A stretch of 64,000 nucleotides of DNA, taken from positions 33,787,609 through 33,851,608 of the forward strand of contig CM070620.1 in assembly GCA_036346255.1 (NCBI GenBank), written 5' to 3'. The stretch comes from Ampelocalamus luodianensis (lineage: Eukaryota; Streptophyta; Magnoliopsida; Poales; Poaceae). The notes beneath the pieces were generated by a model. The model did not search any database and had not been told where the DNA came from. It saw only the letters and a list, made by a program, of their open reading frames with translations. The translations under genes and the position numbers were made by a program. The first letter of the stretch is position 1. Each line of letters opens with the position of its first letter. Positions 46,095 through 57,800 of the stretch are shown here, in pieces.

Positions 46095-49000
46095 TGTGAG
46101 GACCCGGTTATTCGACTTGTAATGCTTAGCCTTCCATCGACCCTAGCATCACAATTCAAATAAACCAAGCCTCGTGGATATGTATACTTCCCAAATGCAG
46201 ATATACACACCCGTTACAAAATTATGCATCAAATCCATACACGAGAGGTTACAATAATAAAACTTCAAAGAATACAAAGAAAGAAAAAAACAAGATAAAA
46301 ACAAACTACACAATGAAGCAAAAGCCATAAGATGGCGATAAATAAAAGAGCCAATTAGTGTGCCTTTACCACAAGGCAACCAACCGGCCGCATAAGCTAG
46401 TCGTCAAACCCGAGCGCATCTCACAAAGGGAAGCCCTTGGGGCTCACCTTCTTCCTCTGCAACAAAAACATTAAGCAAAGCACCTGAGTACAAAAATTAT
46501 TTTTGTACTGCAAGACCGACGTGTAAGGGTATGTAACTATAATTTAACTACATGCAAGCTTTATTTAAGTGGAGGGGGCTGGACTTACTTTTAGCAGAAA
46601 GCAAGTTTTCTTTTGCAATAATGTAATAGTTTTGAAGCGGTTTAACAATTCAATTTTTATTTGCGAAATAACAGCGATACGATGAAGTAGTGACAAAAGA
46701 CATCCCGGAGATGACCAACCCAATTGCCATCACAACAATAGTATGAACGCCGCTCATACCAACCCATCAAGTTTTAATTAAAATGTTGTAGTCTAACTCT
46801 TGAAAAGCTTACCCAAGCGTGTCCATCACCTAGGACGAGGCTATTCGAATAGTTTTTAACCTGCAGGTGTACCACTGTACCACACTTGCATCGCCTTTAA
46901 GCCAAAGCACACTCAGAAGGTATGTCGCACACTAAGTCCTCGAGACTTTTTCCAATATTGTGTATTAACTACGAGCCGCTCGTATGGATAGAAATCCATA
47001 CGCTTACATGGTAAAGCCGAAAGACAACTACCCACTCAGGATAAAGCTTTTGGACAACTACCATGCTCCCACCTCCATCCCTCCCGCAACCTCCTGCGAC
47101 CGGAGCCAATACACGCCAAAGTACTAGGTCAAGAGAGGTCCCATATACTCTAGTGTGGTTAGCACACTTGAAATGCTGGATAAAAATTCACTCACAAGAT
47201 GTTCGGTCCTTAATTGACCGGGCACCATTCGATCCACACCCGAGAATCACACCATCTTACCATTGTGCCAGCGTCGAAATCATTTTGTTTTTATTTTTAG
47301 TTTTCATAATTAAACATAGCAAAAATCTTTGAATCATAAGTTATAATAATTTTTGTGTGATCAAAGTTATCGACTAAGTCGATAACAGCCCAATTCTACC
47401 GGTATCTAAGCATGGCTAAGCATCATATCGTAAATACAAATAAAAGGCCTAAATCATTCACGGGCTCTAATTCACCGGTGAGAATAATATTCCTAAGGTA
47501 GTGGCGGGGTGAACAATTTTCGTGGCAACCATGCAATGGGATTAACTACCTCTAATCGACAAAATTACTTTGACACAAAAGCATGCATACATACAAAGTT
47601 AAACAAAATATTAGACTTGAAAATAATGGGAATGAACTGGATATGATCAAACTGCTTGCCTTTGCTTTGTTTGAGATATTCGACTTGCTGCAAAGGATCA
47701 CTCTCGATAATGGCGCCATCTATGATAAAAACTGCCAAAGCGAAAAACAACAAATAAACACCAGAACGCCAAAAGGGGAAACAACAATTAAATAACAACA
47801 CAGAAAACAGATTATGATTTTAGACAAATTTAAAGACACAAATTATTGGACTAGGAGTTTATTTGAATTGGTTACAAATTTTGAAGTTAAGATTTGGGCA
47901 TAAGATCTATTGATATGGAAGAATTGTCTAAAGCTAAGGCGATGACGTTTTCCTTAACAGGCTACCTAGTACTCACAAACACTCTCCCACCAGACATTCT
48001 ATGAATACAACCACGATGATCATACAGCCAAAATCAGTTCTCTTATACATTTTATTCTTTCGATGCACTTTGATGGTGATTGCGTGCACATCTAATAACT
48101 AAGCAGCAAATTACCACATTCTAAATAGCTCACTATTTTTATGCAATCATCACAGTGATAAGTTCATTAGACCTACAAATTTGCTATTGGAATGCGGACT
48201 AGCTCACTAGCGAACTAATAATTGCTAAACAGATTTCTAACCAACTTTGGCCTTACTGACACTTAATTACGCACGATCCGAAACACCACTCAACTACATG
48301 TGAATGCTAACTAACTTTTTCAAATCTGTGTTACTTTATGGCCTTACTACTCTGTAATTGATAACTTGCTATTACTGACAACCTTTAGATTTCTAAAACC
48401 AAACACTAATTGATGTAAAAGAGGTATAAGCGTATGCTAGCAGTAATTTCCACAAATCCGATTCATCCACTAATCAACACCTAAGCCCTCAACACAAGAC
48501 TCTTAGCTATACGAATCAAAGACGTTTTCTAACTACTCGACTAAGCAAGGTCATGACCTAATGAGAAATTTGATAATTCCCAGATTATTGCTCAAGCACC
48601 ATCTACAGCAAGTTCCTCTTATACCACTCAACAATCAAAAAGCAACTTGATCTGTGAACCTAGATGATAACCCAACTAATCACTAATTGATATAACACGA
48701 TATAAGCATGCTAGCAGAAAATCTTGTCAATCAGATTCATCCATTCACACAAATTTGCATCATCACAATTAACCTACTAATCATTCATTCTGCCAACAGA
48801 ATCTTGCTGATCATATATGCGCTCACCTAGTCATACACACACACAGAGACATCACAAGGTAGTGAAGGCCGACGGAAAGACAGGAGTGGCTCGGGCATGG
48901 CTTGGTGCCGGTGAGGAGGGTCGACGACGGCCGCCGCATATGGGCAAACTGGAACCAGCGACCAGACAATCATTCTATACATACACAGTGAGTGAGGCTC

Positions 49001-50550
49001 ACCTGCAGAGAAACAAAAATCAGCCTTTGAGGCATTCATACAAACACATAGAGCGCAAGGAGAAAGGACCAGCGCGCTCATCCATGGCTTTATCGCCGGC
49101 GGTCGGAAGGTCGGCGGCGATGGGCAACCGAGCCGGGCAGCTCCGGGCTTGACGATGGCGGAGGCGCGTGCATGCAAGCAACCGGGCGTGGAGGAGCTGA
49201 AGTAGCACCGGCAGCAGAGGGGCCGATGGCGCTCGGGTTCGTGGCGCAGGCGCGCGATGGCGAGCGAGGAGGGCGGCGGTGTGGATCTCGTGGCGCCACG
49301 GCCGGGGCGCGCGGAAACCCGGTGGCTTGTGAGGCGCGGTCGGCTGCAGCGAGCCGGCGCGAGCTGGGCAGAGGAGGAAGGAGCCGAGCGGTGGTGACGG
49401 TGGTGGATGCTCACCGGAGCCGGGATGCTCAGCGAGCAGCGGCCGGGCGGCGGACGGGCACGGGCCGCAGCCGCTGGATCGGGCGAGTGAGGAACGGGCG
49501 GCGGCGGCAATGGTCGGCACCAGAGGATCGCAGCGCTGGCTGGGGCCAAAGGGGGAAGAGTGCGGCCGGAGGAGGAGATGGCGTGTGGCGAGAAAGCGGC
49601 GTGCGAGAGGCCGACGGCCGGGAAGAGGCGCTTCGGTGGGAGGCGGTGGCGGCGCAGAGGAACGAGAGGTGGCGGCGCTCTAAGAAGCGCGCGACATTCT
49701 CTGAGCTTTGTGGAGGAGAAGAGGAGGGAAAGAAATGGCGGGAAAGAGGCGGCGCGGGCGCTTCTTTTGTTATCACGGCGGAGATGCACTCGGTGGTGGA
49801 GCGATGCATTCGCGATGACAGCGCGGCCGAGGCGATGAGCTGTGTTGGCACGCATGCAGCGTAGCTTCGAGCGGAGCTGTGCTTAGGTGGGAGCCGCGTG
49901 TGTCTTTGCCGAGGAGAAGGCACGGCAAGCGGGGCCCATGTAAGTGAGAGGGAAAAGGTGGCTCAGCGGCCGGTTCGATCGGACTGAGTGGCGGATGGGT
50001 TGGTCGGAGGAGCGATGTACTGACGAGATTTGGATTTAGGGTTTTAGTGTTGACCAGAAAAATAAACAGGCTTGACTAGCCGATTCAGGTAGAAATAAAA
50101 TTCGAAAAATTCTAAAAATTTTTGTGGACACTCTTAGATTCACAAGGGACTTAGGAAAATTAATTTTAAACATTTTGTATATTAAAATTTGTTAGAATTA
50201 AATTATTTTCAAATCTGCATTTGAGGTTTGATTTGAATTTTGGTGGAGTCAAAATCACTTCTAAAAATTTGGTAAAAATAATGATAATTCAAGATAAATA
50301 ATCTAGTATTTGAATAAATTATTTTTGGAAACTCTCATCCACACACTTTTCTGGAATTCAAATAGAAACGGAATTTAAGTTTAAAAGTTTGAAATTTCAA
50401 CACAAATTTTAATACAATCTCCAAAATTTTAAAATTGTGCGCAAATTTTTGGAACACCAGGAGCATGATTAAGAGACACAACCAAAAGTTTTTTTAAATT
50501 TAATACTTTTACACAGTTAAAATACCAACCCTAATTTTGGGGTTGTTACA
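46095..50550 (-). mobile_element. Solo LTR (4456 bp) nested in the Tekay-type 5' LTR
   Basis: It starts TGTGAGGACCCGG and ends GGGGTTGTTACA, with perfect target duplications GCTTG (46090-46094 and 50551-50555). It is of the same family and in the same orientation as 54832-59456. There is no internal region. The uninterrupted target can be read in the other LTR at 35440-35460. This is the youngest event in the nest that can be ordered by sequence. Confidence 0.92.
48827..49855 (-). other. Long GC-rich open frame within the solo LTR, probably not a gene
   Basis: 342 codons are open on the minus strand, rich in A, P, R and S, with overlapping open frames on both strands (for example 49172-49864 on plus). 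High GC content alone gives such frames. A related frame in the other copy (57562-58131) ends similarly (RRPSLPCDVS in both), so part of the frame is shared by two copies. It could be a leader region with conserved structure. No domain is recognisable. Confidence 0.4.
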
Positions 50551-50700
50551 GCTTGATCCAACGGTCGCATGTGAGGGTGCAGTTAGGCGGTGCAGTGCGA
50601 TCGGTTAGGTTGCGCGGACTCGAGCAGTGCCGGTTCGGGTCGAATTGAAAGATACTAGGTTTGACTGATTGAATTTCTTTTGATTCTAGTTTGACCGGTG

Positions 50701-50712
50701 CTTTATAAATAG
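50701..50712 (-). promoter_or_regulatory. TATA box in the 5' LTR of the Tekay-type element
   Basis: Minus CTATTTATAAAG, identical to 35594-35605. Transcription would start about 30 bases to the left (near 50670). The nested solo LTR begins only about 115 bases further on (50555), so any transcript would soon run into the inserted sequence. Confidence 0.6.
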
Positions 50713-51128
50713 AAATAAATTTCATAAAATCATGAAATAATTTCTGGGGGTTCCTGGGAAGATATAGTTCCCATAAAAATTATGAAACCCTACTGTTCAT
50801 AGTATAATTTGTGATATTTAAATTCAAACATGTTGTATGTCTATGAAGGTTGTTTGAATTTTAATCATGTTTAAACTGTTCCCAAAAATTTTGGAAAAAT
50901 TATATTAATTCATGATAATTAATTTAGTATTTGAATAAATTGGTTCCAGATGATGATCACTACTTTTTTATCACTGATTCGAATCGAAATTTGAATTTTG
51001 AGGTGCATGTTCACCCCAAATTAGATTTTTCCAAGTACAATATATTATGAAATGATTTGAATTTGATAATGCATGTTAGTGAAATACATATTAATCCCAT
51101 TTAATTAGTTGGGGCTGTGACAAATAGT

Positions 51129-51411
51129 AGTCAAATTTTATTATCAAATTTAATATTAGCAATTCTGACAAACTTGTTTCTACCTAGACATTGCAACAAA
51201 ATATTTTTGGCCTTAGCATTAGCTTCAACATCAGCAGTATTATCAGCAGTACCAACAAGAGGTACTTCATATGAACTTTCAACTTTTTGCCAAATAGCAT
51301 TATCTTGTGCTTGTAGAAAAACCTCCATGCGCGTTTTCCAATAGGTATAATCTGACTCATCAAAAAACGGTGGCTTACCTGAAAAACGATCTCGATCTGA
51401 TGCCATTGCAA
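51129..51411 (-). pseudogene. Copia gag, N-terminal half (split by the Tekay-type insertion)
   Basis: The start MASDRDRFSGKPPFFDESDY (ATG at 51406) and YTYWKTRMEVFLQAQD are the DUF4219/UBN2-type N-terminus of plant copia gag. The frame runs to 51131, where the Tekay-type element begins. Its continuation lies at 31304 and below. The ATG is 20-30 bases after the primer-binding site, the normal spacing. The N-terminal half itself has no stops, so it was fairly intact when the gypsy element entered. Confidence 0.8.
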
Positions 51412-51415
51412 ACTT

Positions 51416-51430
51416 GCTCTTATACCACTT
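51416..51430 (-). other. Primer-binding site of the split copia element
   Basis: Minus AAGTGGTATAAGAGCAAG corresponds to TGGTATCAGAGC, the complement of the initiator tRNA-Met 3' end, with one change (C to A). It lies between the gag start and the LTR. Confidence 0.65.
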
Positions 51431-51433
51431 ATA

Positions 51434-52283
51434 TGATCATTAATGACAGTCAGAGGAAGGGTGAATGATGGTAGAAGATTTTTTAAAAAAACTAACTCTC
51501 TCTCTCCCTACTGTTGATCAAACACACACCCATACGAAAGATGAAGCAAATCCTTTGCTAGCAGCTAGCAGTACACGCACAGCGGTAGTAATTGTTTTCT
51601 CACGAAGTAGGAATCGCAAATGTGTATGCACGGCAATTATTCAACTATAGTATTCTCCAGCTGTTAAAACCAGCACTAACTAGGTCAAAATTTTGATCTA
51701 TAATCCAGTAAAGAATTACTCTGATTAGACAACTAAAGGTAGCAAACAAACCAAGCAAAAGACAGCAGAAATTCTTGTAGATCGGCTGTAGATGGCAGTC
51801 ACAAACCGATACGAAATTGAGGAATAGATGCAAACCGAGAAGAAGAAATCTTCTTGAAACAGATCTCAAATCCACGCGCAGAGAAAAACTGTAGCAGCCG
51901 CTACTGGCCCTTAACCTCACGCCAAGAATCTGTGTGTATCACAGCCGCCGTGAGCACAGATCCTCACGCACAGCAAAAATCAAGCCGCCAGCTCAAATTC
52001 CTTTCAGCGCCAGCCACTTATCTTCAAGCCGCATGTAACAGCCGCCGCTACAAGCACCTCACAGCCAAAATCCTGTTGGCCGCTAGCCCTTAATCTTCCT
52101 GCCGCCAGCGCTCTGATTCCTTAGCAAATTTCCTGCCGCCGCCACTAGCACAAATCCGCGTCAGAAAAAAAAAAATCAAGCCGCCGGCACTAATATCTTT
52201 TCACCCGCACGTACAGCAGCCACCACATAGCTCTCGCGTACAGCCGCATCCAAAAACCTGGAACCCCTAACGTCAGCACCTCA
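51434..52283 (-). repeat. 5' LTR of the split copia element (right end uncertain)
   Basis: It begins TGATCATTAATGACAG on plus, next to the primer site. The interior is rich in CAGCCGCC motifs (51890-52200). The outer end is placed at CACCTCA (52283) because foreign-looking MITE sequence starts there, but no second LTR is available in the window to confirm it. Confidence 0.5.
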
Positions 52284-52440
52284 ACTAAGGACACGTTTGG
52301 ATCGACAACCGACGATGGTCTGCCTGGCCAGGAGCTAACCGGAGGGCTGCCTGGGCTTGCTTGGTTGAAGGCTTGACAAGCTCCCTCCTTGAGCCAGGCA
52401 CTTTTATCATGCTAAGACGTACAAAACGAACACCTAAAGC
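52284..52440. mobile_element. Probable small hAT-like MITE
   Basis: AAGGACACGTTTGGATCG at the left and CGTACAAAACGAACACCT at the right form imperfect inverted repeats of the kind found in many grass hAT MITEs (CACGTTTGG ... CAAACGWACACC). The size is about 150 bp. The boundaries are approximate. Confidence 0.35.
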
Positions 52441-52786
52441 CAGTGGCAAATCCAGGATTTTCAGAATAGGAGTTCGAAGTTACAACATACAAACATATTG
52501 TACAATGTGAAACATAAAGGTTCATAGCATAAACAAATGCAAGATTGCAAGTGATCGATGAATTGACGGCCACACCACTGACCAGTATCTGATTATCTAA
52601 GATTCTGAGACTCCGAGTGATTTAAGCTAACAGCCTAACAAGTAACAAGTATTGACCAGTGAGAGTGTGAGACAGTGACTCAGTGCCAATTTGATTCACT
52701 GTCGACATATCACATATACATACAAGTTACAATTATACAAGCTATGAGCCTATTAAGCTAACAAGTTCAGTAATTCAGAAATTAGA

Positions 52787-52904
52787 ACTTGACCACTTAT
52801 CAGAAGTTCAGAAATTAGAAGTTCAGATCCATCCAGGCATTCACTGATCCATCCAGGCATTCACTGATCCACTTGACCACTTATCAGAAGTTCAGAAATT
52901 AGAA
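52787..52904. repeat. Local duplications in the hAT-like element
   Basis: ACTTGACCACTTATCAGAAG, followed by TTCAGAAATTAGAA, occurs identically at 52787-52820 and 52871-52904. Between them a 20-bp unit GATCCATCCAGGCATTCACT is repeated in tandem (52826-52865). Identical copies point to recent replication slippage. Confidence 0.85.
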
Positions 52905-53184
52905 CTAACTCAACTAACTAAGGAGCCAATCACAGAATCACTCAATCAGTGAATCAGAGTATCAGAGTTTCAGACAATTAGTGCCAAACTGCCAAACTGG
53001 ATTCTGGTTTCTGGGGAGGTGTCAGGACTCGGACAGTCAGGTGTCCAATCCAAGTATCCAACCGTCGACGGTGCCGGGTTGCCCACCTTCCCCTATTCGG
53101 CTGACGGTAGTTCCCCATCATGGCGGTGGTGGCATCGAGCTGACGAAGGAGGAGCGGCCCCTGGGGACTACGGAGCCAGGCCAG

Positions 53185-54468
53185 TGTAGGATCAAGGATA
53201 ATCAACTAGAAGAGGGTAAATAGGAGGCTTCTAAAATTAATCGACTATTTCAAACTTTAAACAAGATAATTTCTAACAAGGTCTTTTAGTACAAATAAGA
53301 AGATAGAACTACTATACCACTTGACAATAAAGAACTAATGTCGATACTAGAAACAATTCTAGCTATGCAAGGTTTACACAAGATAATTGCTAGAAATGTA
53401 AATGCGGAATAGTAAAGACAAGAATTAACCACAATGAAGATAAAAGAGTTTTTCCCGTGCTATCGAAGACTTGTTGGTCTTCACTAGTTTACGTTGAGAA
53501 AGCTTGAACCAATCAAGTCGGCTCCACAAATTAAGCTTTCCCTCGATTTCACTAGTGGTTGTTCTTCCTTTGCTCCGGAGATGGCGAACACCGAACCAAT
53601 AACAATTTGGCGTCGGGTCTCTTTACAATCTTCTTGAAGAGATCACCGAGCAAACTCCCGCCAAGCCGTCTAGGTGTCAACAAACACTAAGAGTAATAAA
53701 TCGTAATCTTCGCTTGACAGCAATCAAGTGCAATGGATCAAACTAGAATGAATCGCAATCTACGACCAATGTTCTCAAACAGGTCTACAACGACTATTCT
53801 ACTACCAGTGTCTATGACCACTGTTCTACGACCAGTGTCTACGACCACGAAGGTCTTCGACCACTGTTCTCGAATAGGTCTATGACTACTGTTCCACGAC
53901 CAGTGTCTACGACCACGAAGGTCTATGACCACTGTTCTGGAACAGGCCTACGACTACTGTTCTACAACCAGTGTCTACGACCACGAAGGTCTTCAACCAC
54001 TGTTCTTGAACTGGGTTGCGGTAGTACCGCACCACTATCCCGGTATTACCGCTTTGCGGTAGTTCCAACAAGTAAACTCCGGTACTGCCGCTTTTCTTCA
54101 GAAATGCAAGGTTGGCTTTTAGAAACAAACTCTGAGAGTTTGCATGATCTTAGATTGATCTAAATGGCACAAGAACATGCTATCAAACTACTAGTTGTGA
54201 TCTCTCTTAATAGTACGGTATTTAACCTAAAATCTGGTCTTCCAACCTTTTTTTCTCCTAAGTCCGGTAAACCAAAAAGGATCCTAGACTACTTGTACCT
54301 TGTCTTTGAACCATCTTCACCTTCAAGTTGATCTTTAGCATGCATCTCCAAGTTGTTGCATTCGTCACCGGGACTAAAACTTTTTAAACACTCAATAAAC
54401 ATGTTAGTCCTATATTCCATATTGTCATTAATTACCAAAACAAGCATTTAGAGGCCTAGATGCTTTCA
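53185..54468 (-). mobile_element. Solo LTR (1284 bp) of a SIRE/Maximus-like copia family
   Basis: It starts TGTAGGATCAAGG and ends GGCCTAGATGCTTTCA, with perfect target duplications GCCAG (53180-53184 and 54469-54473). The phrase CAACTAGAAGAGGGTAAATA near the start is typical of SIRE-type LTRs. The right third matches 60640-61111. It contains the 68-bp tandem array and the palindrome GCGGTAGTACCGC (54018-54030). Confidence 0.88.
53757..54003. repeat. Minisatellite, about 68-bp units
   Basis: Three to four units containing ACGACCAGTGTCTACGACCA and CGAAGGTCT..GACCACTGTTCT follow one another. The unit itself is made of diverged shorter motifs around CTACGACCACTGTTCT. The same array is larger in the related LTR at 60124-60625. 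Confidence 0.8.
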
Positions 54469-54831
54469 GCCAGCCGGCCCGAGTAGGAGGAGGAGGCCGT
54501 GAGACGAGGCAAGAAAGTGAGAAACCAGCAGAGGAGCTCACCTTGACCTTACTGCATGCCATCGCCACTCCTTGCACCGGTGCCGGTGGCTGATCCTCCC
54601 CTTGCCGCTCGCTGCGTGCCGCACCCTCCATTCCCGACTACATCTCGACAGTCGGTGCTCACCACTGCCCCGTCGCTCCCCGCACCGCCGCCTCACCGTG
54701 CCCATGCATCCTTGCGCCACCACAGAGCGAGAAGAGAAAGGGGAGGAATCAGGAAAGAGATAGCCGGATACGATGGATAGGATTAGGTCTCGTCACTCTC
54801 GGGCTCTCGTCGACTCGACCACGTGAGGGCG

Positions 54832-57800
54832 TGTGAGGACCCCGGTTTATTCGACTTGTAATGCTTAGCCTTCCATTGACCCTAGCATTACAATTCAAAT
54901 AAACCAAGCCTCAGGATATGTATACTTCCTGTAAATGCGAGATACACACCCGTTACAAAATCATGTATCAATTCCATACCTAGAGGTTACAATATCAAAA
55001 CTACAATTATACAATGATTGAAATTACAAGATAAATAACAAACTACACAATGGAAGCAAAAGCCATAAGATGACGATAAATAAAAGGGCCAATTAGTGTG
55101 CCTTTACCCACAAGGCAACCAACCGGCCGCTAAGCTAGTCGTCAAACCCGCAAAGACATCTCACAAAAGGGAAGCCCTTGGGGCTCACCTTCTTCCTCTG
55201 CAACAAAAACATTAAGCAAAGCATCCGAGTACAAAATTGTTTTGTACTGCAAGACTGACGTGTAAGGGTAACGAACTATAATTAACTACATGCAAGCTTT
55301 ATTTAAGTGGAGGGGGCTCTGGACTTACTTTTAGCGAAAAGCAAGTTTTCTTTTGCAATAATGTAATAGTTTGAAGGCGGTTTATCAATTCAAATTTTAT
55401 TTGCGAAATAACAATGATACAAACAAGTAGTAACAAAAGACATCCCGGAGATGACCAACCCAATGGCCATCACAACAATAGTATGAACACCGGTTCATAC
55501 CAACCCGCCAAGTTTTAATTAAATGTTGAGTCTAGTTCTTGGGGCGATCCGGCGTGTCCATAACCTAGGGCGAGGCTATTCGAATAGTTTTAACCCTGCA
55601 GGGGTGTACCAATGTACCCACACTTTAGACCGCCTTTCCACCAGCCACGGTTAGCATACTTCCTTTGGTATGCAGGCACGGCTAAGTCTAACATGACGTT
55701 TTCCAATATTGTGTATCAACTACGAGTCGCTCGTATGGATAGAAATCCATACGCTTACATGGTAAAGCCGAAAAGACAACTACCCACTCAGGATAAAGCT
55801 TTTCGGACAACTACCATGCTCCCACCTCCATCCCTCCTGCGACCTCCTGCGACCCGGAGCCAATACACGCCAAAGTACTAGGTCAAGAGAGGTCCCATAT
55901 ACTCTAGTGTGGTTAGTACGCAAAATGCTCAGTACGGTGGCGCAAGTAACTCGGTCCTTAATTGACTTGGGCACCTTTCCAACACACCCAAAAGCACACC
56001 ATCTTACCATTGTGCCCAAGTCCAAATCATTTTGTTTTATTTTTAGTTTTCACAAATATCATAGCACGAAGGTGAAAAGGTAAAGATATAATAATTTGTG
56101 TGATGAAAGTTACCGACTAAGTCGATAACCGCCCAATTCTACCTGTATCTAAGCATGGCTAAGCATCATATCGTAAATACAAATAAAAGGCCCTAAATCA
56201 TTCACGGGCTCTAATTCACCAAAGTGAGAATAATATTCCTAAGGTAGTGGCGGTGAACAATTTCGAGCAACAATGCAATGGGATTAACTACCTCTAATCG
56301 ACAAAATTACTTTGACACAAAAGCATGCATACATACAAGTTAAACAAAATATTAGACTTGAAAATAATGGAATGAACTGGATATGATCAAGCGCTTGCCT
56401 TTGCTTTGTTTGAGATTTTCGACTTCTTTGCAGAGGATCACTCGATATCAACGTCATCTAACGATAAAAGCATCAAAGCGAAAACAATAAATAAACACGA
56501 ATGCCAAAAGTATCCAAAACAAAGTATCAACACAGAAGATAGATCATGAAATTAGGAACAAAAATGTTTGATTTAGAGTTGAATTGAATTGGTTATGAAC
56601 TTTTAAAATTGAGACTAGAGCATAAGGTCTTTTGTTGTTTACTAACCACCCAATTAATTCTTGACTCTGAATCATTTTTACTCTTATTGATTAGATGCTA
56701 AAGGTTACTTATTGCCCTTGATGATTGTATAGATCTGTTTTTAGGTTCATAAAAGTTTTCACAAAACTTGCTTCTGAGAGATAATTACCAAATGACTAAT
56801 GGAATTAAAATAAACTCTAACTATTAGAATTGGCCATCTTGCTAGCCCACAAAGCGACACAACTATTAGCACACCGATACTCCACTAACAAGGTCAAAAC
56901 CTATTGACAAAGCTGAATGTGTTCATATTATCTCAACTGTAAACAACCTACAAAAGGACATCTTTCTAAATTAAGGTGCTACTAGGTAATTCCTTTCAGA
57001 TTTCAACTTTCAAATTGGTTAAACCATTTGAGTGATTTAATATCAAGACCCGAAGATTTAAGAACTAATCCCCCTTCTGGGCGAACCAACCTACAACATG
57101 ACACTCTTCAAGGAAAAGAAATCGCCAAAACCTAAAATTCTCCAAAGGCTATTCATCCAACAGACAAAACAAGAAATGCTGAAATGAAGTGCTAACTTCT
57201 TCCAAAACTCAAAATTCAGATGTACTAATTCATTGGAGGAGACTAAAGACATTCATAGAATTGGTTAGCGGGAGGTGACATGCATAACATTGAGGTCTCA
57301 TACCCTCTAGTCATCTATCTTGCAAAAGATCCACTGCCAGCTACTAAACATTCATTTAGCATACAAGGCTACACATATGTATATGAACATACCACTAGCA
57401 TTTTCCAAATAACCATAATGAGTTATCTACTACGGGAGCATTCAAGCGAGCGACTACTAACTTTGGTACTACCTAAACCTTGCCTTTGCAAAACATTCAA
57501 CACCACCCTCACCAACCATTCTAAAAGTCCTCACTAAAGCTAAAACAAGCTAATTGACATGCTAATCAAAAGGACCCAAAACTATACATAGAGAAACATC
57601 ACAAGGCAGTGAAGGTCGGCGGGAAAAGCAAGAGTGGCTCGGACATGACTTGGCGCCGGTGAGAGGGTCGACGACGGCCGCTTTCATACCCACAGAGAGA
57701 GTGAGGGCCTTCCGGTAGAGAAACGAAGGTATTCTATGAGGCATAAACACAAACACATAGAGGGCGAACAAGGAGAAACCGAAGGTGGCTCGGGCAAGGC

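Larger units (their letters stand above)
31305..51122 (-). mobile_element. Tekay/Del-type Ty3/gypsy chromovirus with 4.7-kb LTRs, carrying a nested solo LTR
   Basis: Two nearly identical LTRs (31305-36014 and 41928-51122, the latter split by 46095-50550) enclose 5.9 kb. On the minus strand this holds, in order, primer site, an extra ORF, gag, protease, reverse transcriptase, RNase H, integrase and a chromodomain-like tail, then a polypurine tract. ATAGT lies at 31300-31304 and 51124-51128, a target duplication with one extra base on the right. Long LTRs and the tail motif VQWSNHTKNEATWERE place it in the Tekay clade. The target was a copia gag. The frame is broken in many places. Confidence 0.9.
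41928..51122 (-). repeat. 5' LTR of the Tekay-type element, split by a solo LTR
   Basis: The two parts 41928-46094 and 50556-51122 add up to about 4.73 kb and match the 3' LTR from end to end. The gap is exactly the solo LTR 46095-50550 plus one copy of GCTTG. The insertion separates U3 and the start of the transcript from the rest, so this LTR can no longer make a normal element RNA. Confidence 0.9.

Noticed and set aside
49172..49864. 230-codon plus-strand ORF in the solo LTR
   Set aside because: It lies opposite a longer GC-rich minus frame, is glycine/arginine-rich, and has no counterpart domain; composition effect.
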